NCBI RefSeq assembly: GCF_000953635.1
Contig: NZ_LN614830.1
Coordinates: 1,603,001 to 1,667,000, forward strand
Direction: 5' to 3'
DNA length: 64,000 nt
DNA from: Legionella micdadei
GTDB taxonomy: Bacteria; Pseudomonadota; Gammaproteobacteria; Legionellales; Legionellaceae
Made by a program: the position numbers and the translations under genes. Below the pieces are notes generated by a model. The model ran no database searches. It saw nothing but the letters and a program-made list of their open reading frames with translations, and had not been told where the DNA came from. Positions 35,513 to 44,581 of this stretch are shown here, piece by piece; within the stretch, counting starts at the first letter, position 1, and every line of letters starts with the position of its first letter.

Positions 35513-36601
35513 ATGTATAACGTGATGATTACGGGCGCGGGAAAAATTGGAAGTTTGATTGCCTGTTTATTAGCGGATAGTGGCGATTATGAAGTCCATC
35601 TAGCTGATTTTGAGTTTGCAGGAACAGATGTGAAGCGATTACTGCAAGCGATGCCAGAAATTAAGACAGTTGCGCTCGATGTTAAAGATAAAGAATCCAC
35701 ACGAGCTTACTTATGTGAAAACAAAATCGTTGCTGTCATTTCAAGTCTTCCTTATTACCTCAATACGCATGTTGCCGAAGCGGCAAAAGCGGCAAAAGCT
35801 CACTATTTCGATCTAACCGAAGACACTTCTGTCACTGAGGCTGTGAAAGCAATTGCAAAAAATTCGGAAACTGCGTTTGTGCCCCAATGCGGCCTTGCCC
35901 CTGGTTTTATTAGTATTGCTGCAAACAGCTTAATGAAAGAATTCGAACAGTGCTATCACGCAAAGCTACGTGTGGGAGCCTTACCGCAGCGTGCTAACAA
36001 TGCGCTCCAGTATTCTCTGACCTGGTCAACGGATGGGGTTATTAATGAATACGGTAATCCTTGCTATGGGATTGAAAACGGTAAACCCATCGTCCTTAAG
36101 CCTTTAGAAGGCCGAGAAGCGATTCAAATTGATGGGTGTGAATATGAAGCGTTTAATACTTCGGGTGGCTTAGGCAGTTTAGCTGAACTTTATCTAGGAA
36201 AAATTCAAACTTTAAATTATAAAACGATGCGATATCCAGGTCACTGTGAAAAAATGCGTCTTTTAATGAACGATCTAAAATTAAATGAAGATCGCGAAAC
36301 CCTCAAGCGCATTCTCGAACGCGCAATACCTAAAACCTATCAAGATATCGTCATTGTCTATGTCACTGTGGAAGGTATTAAGCAGGGCGAACTCACTGAA
36401 AAGAGTTATGTTAAAAAAATATACCCAGAAGAAATTCGCGGTCTTGAATGGTCAGCAATTCAGGTCAGTACCGCTGCCGGTGTGTGTGCAGTCGTTGATT
36501 TAGTCATGGGGCAAGCGAACGAATACCATGGTCTGATTCTACAAGAGAATTTCCGCCTCGCTGATGTTCTGGCTAACCGGTTTGGCCGCCATTATGCTTA
36601 G
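35513..36601 (+). CDS. Saccharopine dehydrogenase family protein
   Basis: 362 residues from ATG 35513, which follows GGAGAAGGA by four bases; the frame extends 11 codons upstream. A Rossmann domain starts with 'MITGAGKIGSLIACLLADSG' and 'VHLADFE', and the saccharopine dehydrogenase C-terminal domain contains 'FVPQCGLAPGFISIAANSL', 'GGLGSLAELYLG' and 'RYPGHCEKMRLLMNDL'. Family members interconvert saccharopine and 2-aminoadipate semialdehyde plus glutamate or act on related lysine-derived imines. The next gene, an ALDH7-type dehydrogenase 9 bases downstream, would oxidise the semialdehyde. This pairing suggests lysine catabolism. Confidence 0.87.
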   Translation: MYNVMITGAGKIGSLIACLLADSGDYEVHLADFEFAGTDVKRLLQAMPEIKTVALDVKDKESTRAYLCENKIVAVISSLPYYLNTHVAEAAKAAKAHYFDLTEDTSVTEAVKAIAKNSETAFVPQCGLAPGFISIAANSLMKEFEQCYHAKLRVGALPQRANNALQYSLTWSTDGVINEYGNPCYGIENGKPIVLKPLEGREAIQIDGCEYEAFNTSGGLGSLAELYLGKIQTLNYKTMRYPGHCEKMRLLMNDLKLNEDRETLKRILERAIPKTYQDIVIVYVTVEGIKQGELTEKSYVKKIYPEEIRGLEWSAIQVSTAAGVCAVVDLVMGQANEYHGLILQENFRLADVLANRFGRHYA

Positions 36602-36610
36602 GAGAAACTG

Positions 36611-38131
36611 ATGGATTTATTAAAGCGTCTGAATATTAGTGAAATTAATCCGGGTGCATTCAGCGGATATGGCTGGCATAGCGAAACGGGCTCAAACCGC
36701 TTAGTTTCAGTTAACCCAGCCAATGGGGAAAAACTCGCTGAGATAGCTACCTGCTCAATGCAAGATTATCAGCACATTTTAGAATGTGCCCAGCAAGCTG
36801 CTTTAGCATGGAAGCAAGTGCCCGCGCCCAAACGTGGTGAAATTATCCGTCAAATTGGCGAAGCGTTGCGTGAACATAAAGATGCATTGGGTAGCTTAGT
36901 TTCCTTGGAAATGGGTAAATCAAAGCAAGAGGGTGATGGTGAAGTCCAAGAAATGATCGACATTGCTGATTTTGCCGTAGGACAATCCCGTATGCTTTAT
37001 GGTAATACCATGCATTCTGAGCGGCCTAATCATCGTATGTATGAGCAATGGCATCCTTATGGAATCGTGGGAGTTATCTCTGCATTTAATTTCCCAGTCG
37101 CTGTTTGGTCATGGAATGCATTTATTGCTGCTATTTGTGGCAATGTCACTTTATGGAAGCCTTCTGCCAAGACACCACTCTGTGCAATCGCTGTCCAACA
37201 TATTTGTAACCAAGTGCTGCAAAAAAACAATAGCCCGGAAATTTTCCCTCTGATTATTCCAAGTTCCCATGACATTGCGAATGAGATGGTCAATGATTCA
37301 CGTATTCCGTTGATTTCATTTACAGGATCAACAGCAGTGGGCAGGCAAATAGCTGCCAAAGTAGCCGCCCGCCTTGGCAAGACTATCCTGGAGTTAGGCG
37401 GAAATAACGCAATTATCCTAGATGAATCCGCTGATTTGAATCTGGCAATTCCAGCAATTGTATTCGGTGCAGTGGGAACTGCAGGTCAACGGTGTACGTC
37501 AACGCGTCGGTTGTTTGTGCATGAAAACATGTATCGCAACGTGATTGAACGATTGCGACATGCTTATGAGCAAATCACCATTGGGGATCCGTTGGACAGT
37601 AAAAATTTAATGGGGCCTTTGATTGATCAGCAGGCAGTGACCCAGTTTAAAAATGCCGTTACCCGTATTAAAGACGCAGGTGGACAAATTGTGTTTGGCG
37701 GGCAAGTAATAAATAGGCCTGGATATTTTGTCCAGCCAACCTTAGTAACAGAAATAAAAAATGAATGGGAAATCGTGCAAGAAGAAACTTTTGCGCCTAT
37801 CCTCTATGTGATGCCTTACCGTACACTAGAAGAAGCCGTTAACCTTCAAAACGGAGTTCCTCAAGGGTTATCTTCTGCTATGTTTACTCAAAATCTTAAG
37901 AGTGCGGAATATTTCTTAAGTGCTTTAGGTAGTGATTGCGGGATCGCCAATATCAATATCGGCACTTCTGGAGCAGAAATAGGCGGTGCATTTGGTGGTG
38001 AAAAAGAGACGGGCGGGGGCCGTGAGTCAGGATCCGATTCGTGGAAAGCCTACATGCGCCGCCAAACAAATACCATCAATTGGGGAAATGAGTTACCACT
38101 TGCCCAAGGTATACGTTTTAATTTGTCATAG
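36611..38131 (+). CDS. ALDH7-type aldehyde dehydrogenase (L-aminoadipate-semialdehyde dehydrogenase)
   Basis: 506 residues. The catalytic cysteine is in '[17 protein letters not shown]' and the general base glutamate in '[12 protein letters not shown]'. The surrounding residues, including '[17 protein letters not shown]' and '[34 protein letters not shown]', are typical of ALDH7A1/AmaB enzymes, which oxidise 2-aminoadipate semialdehyde (or its cyclic imine, piperideine-6-carboxylate) to 2-aminoadipate. Cotranscribed with the saccharopine dehydrogenase gene, which would make its substrate. Confidence 0.9.
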   Translation: MDLLKRLNISEINPGAFSGYGWHSETGSNRLVSVNPANGEKLAEIATCSMQDYQHILECAQQAALAWKQVPAPKRGEIIRQIGEALREHKDALGSLVSLEMGKSKQEGDGEVQEMIDIADFAVGQSRMLYGNTMHSERPNHRMYEQWHPYGIVGVISAFNFPVAVWSWNAFIAAICGNVTLWKPSAKTPLCAIAVQHICNQVLQKNNSPEIFPLIIPSSHDIANEMVNDSRIPLISFTGSTAVGRQIAAKVAARLGKTILELGGNNAIILDESADLNLAIPAIVFGAVGTAGQRCTSTRRLFVHENMYRNVIERLRHAYEQITIGDPLDSKNLMGPLIDQQAVTQFKNAVTRIKDAGGQIVFGGQVINRPGYFVQPTLVTEIKNEWEIVQEETFAPILYVMPYRTLEEAVNLQNGVPQGLSSAMFTQNLKSAEYFLSALGSDCGIANINIGTSGAEIGGAFGGEKETGGGRESGSDSWKAYMRRQTNTINWGNELPLAQGIRFNLS

Positions 38132-38209
38132 GCGGGATATCCTTGCGATTAGGGCGAACTGCCATAGCCGCGAAAGTGGAATCTACTCTTCAAGTAGGTT
38201 GGCCGTTTG

Positions 38210-38245
38210 ACCCAACATCAAGTGAATACTCTCTGAATGTTGGGT
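38210..38245 (+). terminator. Hairpin after the lysine-degradation pair
   Basis: ACCCAACAT (38210-38218) pairs with ATGTTGGGT (38237-38245) over an 18-base loop, 79 bases after the ALDH stop and about 100 before the next gene. It is followed by ACGGTTTT, a weak T-run. A terminator is plausible; a stem-loop repeat is the alternative. Confidence 0.45.
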
Positions 38246-38343
38246 ACGGTTTTCAACCCGCTTTATTGAATGGTCGTTAGGAGTAGGATGTCTTTCGAAC
38301 ATACTCGAGGGACAATGTTTATTCTCAACAAAGGACATGAATC

Positions 38344-40710
38344 ATGCAGGAACCATTTCACATTAAAAAAGTCGCTGTATTAGGTGCTGGAGTAATGGGG
38401 GCACAAATTGCAGCGCACTGCGTGAATGCAGGAATTGAAACCTTGTTGTTTGATTTACCAGCTAAAGAAGGCTCACCGAATGAGCTAGTCAGTAAAGCAA
38501 TTGCCAATCTTGGTAAGTTAAAGCCAGCACCCTTAGCCACTGCAGAAACCGCAAATTTTTTACAAGCAAAAAATTATGAACAAAATTTGGCTGATTTGGC
38601 TGATTGTGATCTGGTCATTGAAGCAATTGCAGAACGATTAGATTGGAAAGAAGACTTATATCGCCGTATTGCCCCTCATTTGAGTAAACACTGTATTTTA
38701 GTGAGCAATACTTCTGGGTTAAGTGTAAATCGACTTAGTACGGTACTGCCCGAAGCCCTTCGTGAGCACTTTTGTGGAGTTCATTTCTTTAACCCGCCAC
38801 GCTATATGCACTTGGCTGAATTAATACCTGCAGAGACAACTGCTGCGCATTTAGTCGATAATTTGGAAGCCTGGTTAACCAGTTATCTGGGTAAAGGTGT
38901 TATTCGTGCTAAAGATACACCGAATTTCATTGCAAACCGCATTGGTGTGTTTTCTTTATTAGCGACTATCCATCACGCACAAGCAATGAAACTTGGTTTC
39001 GATGAGGTCGATGCCCTTACCGGCCCTTTACTTGGCCGTCCGAAGTCAGCCACATTTAGAACTATGGATGTGGTAGGCTTAGATACGATGCAACATGTGG
39101 TGCATACGATGGAAGAGCAGTTAAAAGATGATCCCTGGCACCCCCTGTTTAAATTGCCAAATTGGTTTACTCAACTGGTTAATGATGGGCATTTAGGCCA
39201 AAAAACAGGTCAAGGGATTTATCGTAAAGCAGGCAAAACCATTGAGGTCTATGACTTGGAATTAGGCAATTATCGTGCTGCAAAGGGTGAGGTTAGCCAA
39301 GAGCTTGCAGGAATCATGAAAACAACTGATCCTGTTGAGCGTATGCAGCAACTAATCGCTTCAAATGATAAACAAGCTAAATTTATAACAGCTTGCTACC
39401 GCGATCTCTTCCATTATTGTGCTTACCATTTGCAAGGGATTGCCAATAATGTTCGTGATGTTGATTTGGCCATTCGCTGGGGATTTGGTTGGCAGCAAGG
39501 GCCCTTTGAAACATGGCAGATTGCTGGTTTCACTGAAATGCTTGAAAGTATAAAAAATGCGATTTCCTCTAAAGAAAACCTAAGCCAAGCTATGTTGCCT
39601 GATTGGATAAGTGAAATCGATAGTTTTTATAACAAAGAAGGTGCGTATTCGCCACAAGAAAAAACACACAAAACGCGCAGCCGTTTACCTGTTTACCAAC
39701 GACAATTTTTCCCTGATAAGGTCATAAAGGAGGGCAGCCACCCTAAAACGACTCTATTTGAAAATGAAGGGGTTCATTTATGGCATCTTAAAGATGATGT
39801 TGCAGTGCTTAATTTCAAATCAAAAGCAAACACAATAGGACAAGCGGTATTAGAAGGTCTTGAGATTGCTCTTGAAAAAGCAGAAAACACGTGCAAGGGT
39901 ATGATTATTCATCAATCCGATATCGCAAATTTCAGTTCTGGAGCGGACTTACGTGGAATAGCTGAGTTGCTTAAAGCAAAAAGAATGGGCGCTGTGGATG
40001 AAATGATTAGCCAATTCCAGCGCATGGTGATGCGTCTAAAATACTCAACGATTCCAGTCGTCGCAGCACTTCGAGGTCGTGCTCTGGGGGGAGGTTGTGA
40101 ATTGATGATGCATTGTGATTCGGTCGTTGCGGCTTTTGAATCTTATCCAGGGTTAGTCGAAATAGGGGTAGGGCTTCTACCTGCCGGTGGTGGCTGTAAG
40201 GAAGCAGCTATGCGTGCAGCATGTAAAGCGAAAAATGCAGACATCATGGTATTCATTCAACCGTATTTCCAACAAATTGCTACTGCTGCTGTTGCTGGAT
40301 CAGCGCCTGAGGCAAAGCAATTTGGTTATTTGCGATCTCGAGATTTCTGGGTTATGAATGCAAATGAAGTTCTTTTTGCTGCTTTAGCTGAAGTTGAGAG
40401 ACTACATGCTGCCAATTATCAACCACCGCTCAAAGCCCGTTTTAAAGTTGCTGGCCGCGAAGGACATGCTCGTTTGCAGGCGGGATTGGTCAACTGGCTC
40501 GAGGGAGGATTTATCTCTCAACATGATTATTTCCTTGCAAACCAAATCGCTCAAGTAATTTGTGGCGGCGAAGTTAATCAGGGTGAGCTAGTTGATGAAA
40601 AATGGATGCTTCATTTAGAGAAAAAGGCTTTCTTGACTTTAGCTGAAACCTCTTTATCCCAAGCACGCATTACTCATCTTTTAGAAACCGGCAAACCATT
40701 GCGCAACTAA
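38344..40710 (+). CDS. fadN: FadN-type 3-hydroxyacyl-CoA dehydrogenase / enoyl-CoA hydratase
   Basis: 788 residues in the order dehydrogenase then hydratase, the reverse of FadB/FadJ and the same as Bacillus FadN. The NAD-binding part starts with 'VAVLGAGVMGAQIAAHCVNAG' and continues through 'FCGVHFFNPPRYMHLAELIP'. The crotonase part (about 480-700) has 'FSSGADLRGIAELL' and 'RALGGGCELMMHCD' with the oxyanion-hole glycines. It catalyses hydration and oxidation in fatty acid beta-oxidation. The thiolase gene follows after 15 bases. No acyl-CoA dehydrogenase gene is next to them in this window. Confidence 0.9.
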   Translation: MQEPFHIKKVAVLGAGVMGAQIAAHCVNAGIETLLFDLPAKEGSPNELVSKAIANLGKLKPAPLATAETANFLQAKNYEQNLADLADCDLVIEAIAERLDWKEDLYRRIAPHLSKHCILVSNTSGLSVNRLSTVLPEALREHFCGVHFFNPPRYMHLAELIPAETTAAHLVDNLEAWLTSYLGKGVIRAKDTPNFIANRIGVFSLLATIHHAQAMKLGFDEVDALTGPLLGRPKSATFRTMDVVGLDTMQHVVHTMEEQLKDDPWHPLFKLPNWFTQLVNDGHLGQKTGQGIYRKAGKTIEVYDLELGNYRAAKGEVSQELAGIMKTTDPVERMQQLIASNDKQAKFITACYRDLFHYCAYHLQGIANNVRDVDLAIRWGFGWQQGPFETWQIAGFTEMLESIKNAISSKENLSQAMLPDWISEIDSFYNKEGAYSPQEKTHKTRSRLPVYQRQFFPDKVIKEGSHPKTTLFENEGVHLWHLKDDVAVLNFKSKANTIGQAVLEGLEIALEKAENTCKGMIIHQSDIANFSSGADLRGIAELLKAKRMGAVDEMISQFQRMVMRLKYSTIPVVAALRGRALGGGCELMMHCDSVVAAFESYPGLVEIGVGLLPAGGGCKEAAMRAACKAKNADIMVFIQPYFQQIATAAVAGSAPEAKQFGYLRSRDFWVMNANEVLFAALAEVERLHAANYQPPLKARFKVAGREGHARLQAGLVNWLEGGFISQHDYFLANQIAQVICGGEVNQGELVDEKWMLHLEKKAFLTLAETSLSQARITHLLETGKPLRN

Positions 40711-40725
40711 GATAGGAGACTAGTT

Positions 40726-41910
40726 ATGACAAATGTATACGTGGTTGATGTATTGCGTACTCCTGTTGGTAAAGCGCCAAGGGGGGTATTTAAGCATACA
40801 ATGCCGGATGATTTGCTGGCTCATACGATAAAAACACTGATCAAACGTAACCAACAAGTCGATTGGCAGGCAATTGGTGATGTCGTGATTGGTTGTGCTA
40901 TGCCTGAGGCAGAACAAGGTATGAATGTGGCACGGATAGCTTCTCTTCTTGCGGGTTTGCCCCAATCAGTACCTGCCATGACGATCAACCGTTTTTGCTC
41001 TTCGGGTGTGCAAAGTATTGCAACAGCCGCTGCTTCAATCAGCCGAGGAGATATGACTCTTGCTTTGGCAGGTGGAGTGGAATCCATGTCGATGGTGCCT
41101 TTGGGAGGCAACAAATACACTGCTAACCCGGAAATTTTTAATGATGAGCATGTCGCTATTGCTTATGGTATGGGGATTACAGCAGAAAATGTCGCTAAGC
41201 GATGGGAAATCACACGCGAACAACAAGATGAATTTGCTGCTGAAAGTCATCGACGTGCGGTTGCTGCCCAGCAACGTGGCGATTTTGAAGAAGAAATCAG
41301 TCCTATAGAAATTACTGTTCGCCATGCCAATCTTGAAACTTCGGAAGTAATAAGCAAAAAGCGAGTGATTTCTGCAGATGAAGGGCCACGTGCAGATACT
41401 TCTTATGAAGTGATTGCTCGCTTACGTCCCGTATTTGCAGCAAAAGGTACTGTTACTGCGGGTAATAGCTCACAAACGAGCGATGGTGCGGGAATTGCTT
41501 TATTGGCCTCGGAAGAAGCCCTTAAGCAATATGATTTACAGCCCATGGGACGATTACTGAGCTATGCAGTTGCAGGTGTGCCGCCAGAGATAATGGGTAT
41601 TGGTCCAATTGAAGCTATTCCTCTTGCATTAAAGAAAGCAGGCTTAAAATTAGACCAATTAGATTGGATAGAGTTAAATGAAGCTTTTGCAGCACAAGCG
41701 CTTGCAGTGATTAAGACCGTGGATTTACCCCGAGAAAAGGTAAATCCTTTAGGTGGCGCTATCGCTTTAGGGCATCCATTAGGTGCCACTGGAGCAATTC
41801 GTACAGCAACTCTATTGCATGGTCTTCGCCGTACAAAAGGGCGCTACGGTATGGTAACAATGTGTATTGGTACTGGTATGGGGGCAGCGGCTATTTTTGA
41901 GGCGGTTTAA
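40726..41910 (+). CDS. fadA: Acetyl-CoA acyltransferase (3-ketoacyl-CoA thiolase)
   Basis: 394 residues, normal length for a degradative thiolase. Active-site residues: Cys in 'INRFCSSGVQSIA', His in 'GGAIALGHPLGATGAI' and Cys in 'MCIGTGMGAA'. It cleaves 3-ketoacyl-CoA to acetyl-CoA and a shortened acyl-CoA, the last step of the cycle begun by the FadN-like enzyme upstream. The initiation region has AGGAGA before the ATG. A hairpin overlaps its stop codon. Confidence 0.92.
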   Translation: MTNVYVVDVLRTPVGKAPRGVFKHTMPDDLLAHTIKTLIKRNQQVDWQAIGDVVIGCAMPEAEQGMNVARIASLLAGLPQSVPAMTINRFCSSGVQSIATAAASISRGDMTLALAGGVESMSMVPLGGNKYTANPEIFNDEHVAIAYGMGITAENVAKRWEITREQQDEFAAESHRRAVAAQQRGDFEEEISPIEITVRHANLETSEVISKKRVISADEGPRADTSYEVIARLRPVFAAKGTVTAGNSSQTSDGAGIALLASEEALKQYDLQPMGRLLSYAVAGVPPEIMGIGPIEAIPLALKKAGLKLDQLDWIELNEAFAAQALAVIKTVDLPREKVNPLGGAIALGHPLGATGAIRTATLLHGLRRTKGRYGMVTMCIGTGMGAAAIFEAV

Positions 41911-41984
41911 CGTAGCCGCCTTAAAGCGCGTCAACCGCCACGTGAGGGAGTGGATAAGATGCAAGCGCTCTTGTATCCGCTTGC
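41900..41984 (+). terminator. Two hairpins between the thiolase and deacetylase genes
   Basis: AGGCGG/CCGCCT (41900-41905 and 41916-41921) overlaps the thiolase stop codon, and GCAAGCG/CGCTTGC (41961-41967 and 41978-41984) lies 40 bases further. They fall between convergent genes and may end both transcripts. Neither has a strong T-run. Confidence 0.4.
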
Positions 41985-42012
41985 TTGCGTGGTTCGGGTT
42001 GTCAGGTATTCT

Positions 42013-42942
42013 TCATATCGAAGTGGTAAGGAAACCAGTTAGATGGGCAACTGCACAAGAACCTAAACCCTCCAACGAGTACCCACCTTCCAAAACCGAC
42101 ACAATACGCCCACCACAAAATTCATCCGCAATTGCTTTAATTTTTTCAGTTATCCATAGATAATCAGTATCGGTAAAAAGCAGGTTAGCCATATCATCAT
42201 TAATATAAGCATCAAACCCAGCTGAGAAAAAAATCATCTCAGGCCGAAATTCTCTTATTTTATCAAACCATAATTGTGTGGTTTTTTGCCTAAATAATCC
42301 CCCCGTAGCCCCCGCGGGGAGAGGGATATTAATAATGTGCGAGCTTTTTGTGTCAGCACCACTGAAGGGGTAAAATGGATATTGGAATGAAGAACAAAAT
42401 AAAACTCGCGGCTCATCCAGAAATATATCTTCTGTCCCGTTCCCATGGTGCACATCAAAATCAACAATAACAATACGCTTAAGTTTATATTGTTCGAGCG
42501 CATAAGCCACGGCTGCAGCGACGTTATTGAAGAAACAAAATCCCATTGCATAATCCCATCCGGCATGATGCCCTGGCGGTCGGACATTACAAAAGGCTTG
42601 GTTTACTTCGTTGTTTAAAACCAAATCAACACCCAAAAATGCTGCGCCCGCTGCCCGGAGTGCAGCGGTCAATGAATAGGGATTCATATAGACGTCGGGT
42701 GCATAAGTAATAAGCCCCTGGTCTGGAGAGGATCGAAATACGCTGTTGATATGATCCTTACAGTGCACACGTAATAAATCATGCCCTTTAGCCAGTGGGG
42801 CTTGATAAATTTTTAAAGTATGAACTAAATCACTTTGCTTTAGTGTGTCGTCTATTACCCGGATGCGAGCTGGTTGTTCAGGGTGACCAGGCCCCATGTT
42901 ATGTAATAAACAATCTGGATGAGAAATAAGCGCAATTGTCAT
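42013..42942 (-). CDS. Histone deacetylase family protein
   Basis: 309 residues of the arginase/deacetylase fold. Zinc and active-site residues are in place: the His pair in 'NVRPPGHHAGWD', Asp/His in 'VDFDVHHGNGTEDIF', Asp in 'FFSAGFDAY', and the Tyr in 'LEGGYSLEGLG'. Bacterial members act on acetylpolyamines, acetylated small molecules or lysines, so the substrate cannot be given. It begins 'MTIALISHPDCLLHNMGPGHPEQPARI', typical for the class II-like group. Convergent with the beta-oxidation genes, whose product acetyl-CoA may be unrelated. Confidence 0.88.
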   Translation of the reverse strand: MTIALISHPDCLLHNMGPGHPEQPARIRVIDDTLKQSDLVHTLKIYQAPLAKGHDLLRVHCKDHINSVFRSSPDQGLITYAPDVYMNPYSLTAALRAAGAAFLGVDLVLNNEVNQAFCNVRPPGHHAGWDYAMGFCFFNNVAAAVAYALEQYKLKRIVIVDFDVHHGNGTEDIFLDEPRVLFCSSFQYPFYPFSGADTKSSHIINIPLPAGATGGLFRQKTTQLWFDKIREFRPEMIFFSAGFDAYINDDMANLLFTDTDYLWITEKIKAIADEFCGGRIVSVLEGGYSLEGLGSCAVAHLTGFLTTSI

Positions 42943-43174
42943 GGCTATTCATTGGGTTTTTAATGATGTTACTTATATTTTAGGATCTTTGCACACCTCT
43001 ACGTAAATGAGTTAGAAAGCACGCGGCTGTTAGGAAATTTTGACAATCTAACCCGAGTTAACATTACCCTACAACATGACATGAAGTAAGAGGCTATGTT
43101 ATCCTTCCGGCCTAGAATTTTCTTGTAAGTTAGGTCATCTGACCCCATGTAGGCTTGGATAAGATCAAAATGTT

Positions 43175-43209
43175 GGGCTAAAGGATCCAACTTACCCAGA
43201 GTTTAGCCC
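43175..43209 (+). promoter_or_regulatory. Stem-loop in the rlmD upstream region
   Basis: GGGCTAAA (43175-43182) and TTTAGCCC (43202-43209) form a perfect 8-bp inverted repeat with a 19-base loop, 32 bases before the rlmD ATG. It lies in a 299-base gap between divergent genes that otherwise holds no supported gene. Leader structure or operator; unassigned. Confidence 0.35.
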
Positions 43210-43241
43210 GATTTATTGTATCGATTAAGAGATAACATTGA

Positions 43242-44576
43242 ATGAGTAAGAGACGCCAACGCATTCCTTCAACGGTTCAAACTGCCCTAATAGAAAAATT
43301 TAGCCATGATGGCCGGGGTATTGCGCGAATGGGTGGCAAAACCACTTTTATCCAAGGGGCGCTCCCTGGTGAGCAAGTGTCCTTTCAATACACACGTACT
43401 AAAGCTGATTTTGATGAAGGAAAAATAGTAGCGATTCTTTCACCATCCCCTTCACGAGTAGAACCGCGCTGCCCCCATTATACTATGTGCGGAGGTTGTT
43501 CGCTTCAGCATCTTGATGAGCAAGCTCAAATTAACGAAAAACAGACGTTACTTCTTGATTTACTGCTGCGTGTGGGGCATTGCCAGCCTGAAATGCTGCT
43601 GGAACCTTTGGCAAGTCAGCGATGGCATTATAGAAACAAAGCACGCTTGAGCGCGCGTTATGTTGAAAAAAAACAAACCGTTTTGGTTGGTTTCAGGGAG
43701 AAAAATAATCCGCGTTATATCACTGAAATTAATCAATGCCCGGTGCTAAATGCACGTATTGACGAACAGATCATTCAATTACGCCTCTTGATTAATTCAC
43801 TTGATAATCCAAGCACGATAGCTCAGGTTGAAGTTGCCGCAGGGGATGAGGACATTGCTTTAATTTTCCGTAACTTAGAGCCTTTAAGTGATAAGGATAA
43901 AGAAAAATTACGTCATTTTGGCCGCGAGACACAATTTCGTCTCTTCCTTCAGCCAGGAGGCGTAGATACCGTCAGTTTATTTTATCCTGACGATGGAAAT
44001 GATTTTTTATCTTATACTTTACCGGATGAAAGGATTCATTTTCGTTTTCATCCTACTGATTTCACCCAGGTAAACGCGGGCTTAAATCGATTAATGGTTT
44101 CTCGGGCGCTTGAATTAATGGCGTTAACGGAAGAAGATGTAGTATTAGATCTTTTTTGTGGATTAGGAAATTTTTCCCTTCCCCTCGCTAAACATTGCAA
44201 AAGAGTAGTCGGTGTTGAAGGCAGCGAAACCATGGTTTCAAGAGCCAGAATGAATGCCCAAATGAATGGAATAACCAACACTGAATTTTTTTGTGCAAAT
44301 TTAGATCAATCTGATGCTTTATCAATGCTATTTAAGCAGCAATTTACTAAACTTTTAGTGGATCCTCCACGTTCTGGTGCGCTGGAAATCATTAAACAAA
44401 TCGATAAACTTAACCCTCAACGGCTTGTTTATGTTTCTTGTAATCCAGCAACTTTGGCAAGAGACAGTAATATTTTAGTCAATCAAAAAGGATATCGGCT
44501 ACGAGCCGCTGGGGTAATGGATATGTTTCCACACACTGCCCATGTGGAGTCCATCGCCTTATTTGAGAAAGGATAA
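43242..44576 (+). CDS. rlmD: 23S rRNA (uracil-1939-C5)-methyltransferase RlmD
   Basis: 444 residues. A TRAM domain (about 12-70) is followed by the iron-sulfur cysteines '[15 protein letters not shown]' with a fourth Cys in NQCPVLNAR, then the Rossmann methyltransferase domain: motif I '[16 protein letters not shown]', '[10 protein letters not shown]' and the catalytic '[12 protein letters not shown]'. It methylates U1939 of 23S rRNA with SAM. The rlmD-relA order is the same as in E. coli, with relA 5 bases downstream. Confidence 0.95.
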   Translation: MSKRRQRIPSTVQTALIEKFSHDGRGIARMGGKTTFIQGALPGEQVSFQYTRTKADFDEGKIVAILSPSPSRVEPRCPHYTMCGGCSLQHLDEQAQINEKQTLLLDLLLRVGHCQPEMLLEPLASQRWHYRNKARLSARYVEKKQTVLVGFREKNNPRYITEINQCPVLNARIDEQIIQLRLLINSLDNPSTIAQVEVAAGDEDIALIFRNLEPLSDKDKEKLRHFGRETQFRLFLQPGGVDTVSLFYPDDGNDFLSYTLPDERIHFRFHPTDFTQVNAGLNRLMVSRALELMALTEEDVVLDLFCGLGNFSLPLAKHCKRVVGVEGSETMVSRARMNAQMNGITNTEFFCANLDQSDALSMLFKQQFTKLLVDPPRSGALEIIKQIDKLNPQRLVYVSCNPATLARDSNILVNQKGYRLRAAGVMDMFPHTAHVESIALFEKG

Positions 44577-44581
44577 CAGCA

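Noticed and set aside
42999-43190. 63-codon minus-strand ORF between the deacetylase gene and rlmD
   Set aside because: No ribosome-binding site and no family resemblance; I considered a transposase remnant but saw no DDE or terminal repeats.
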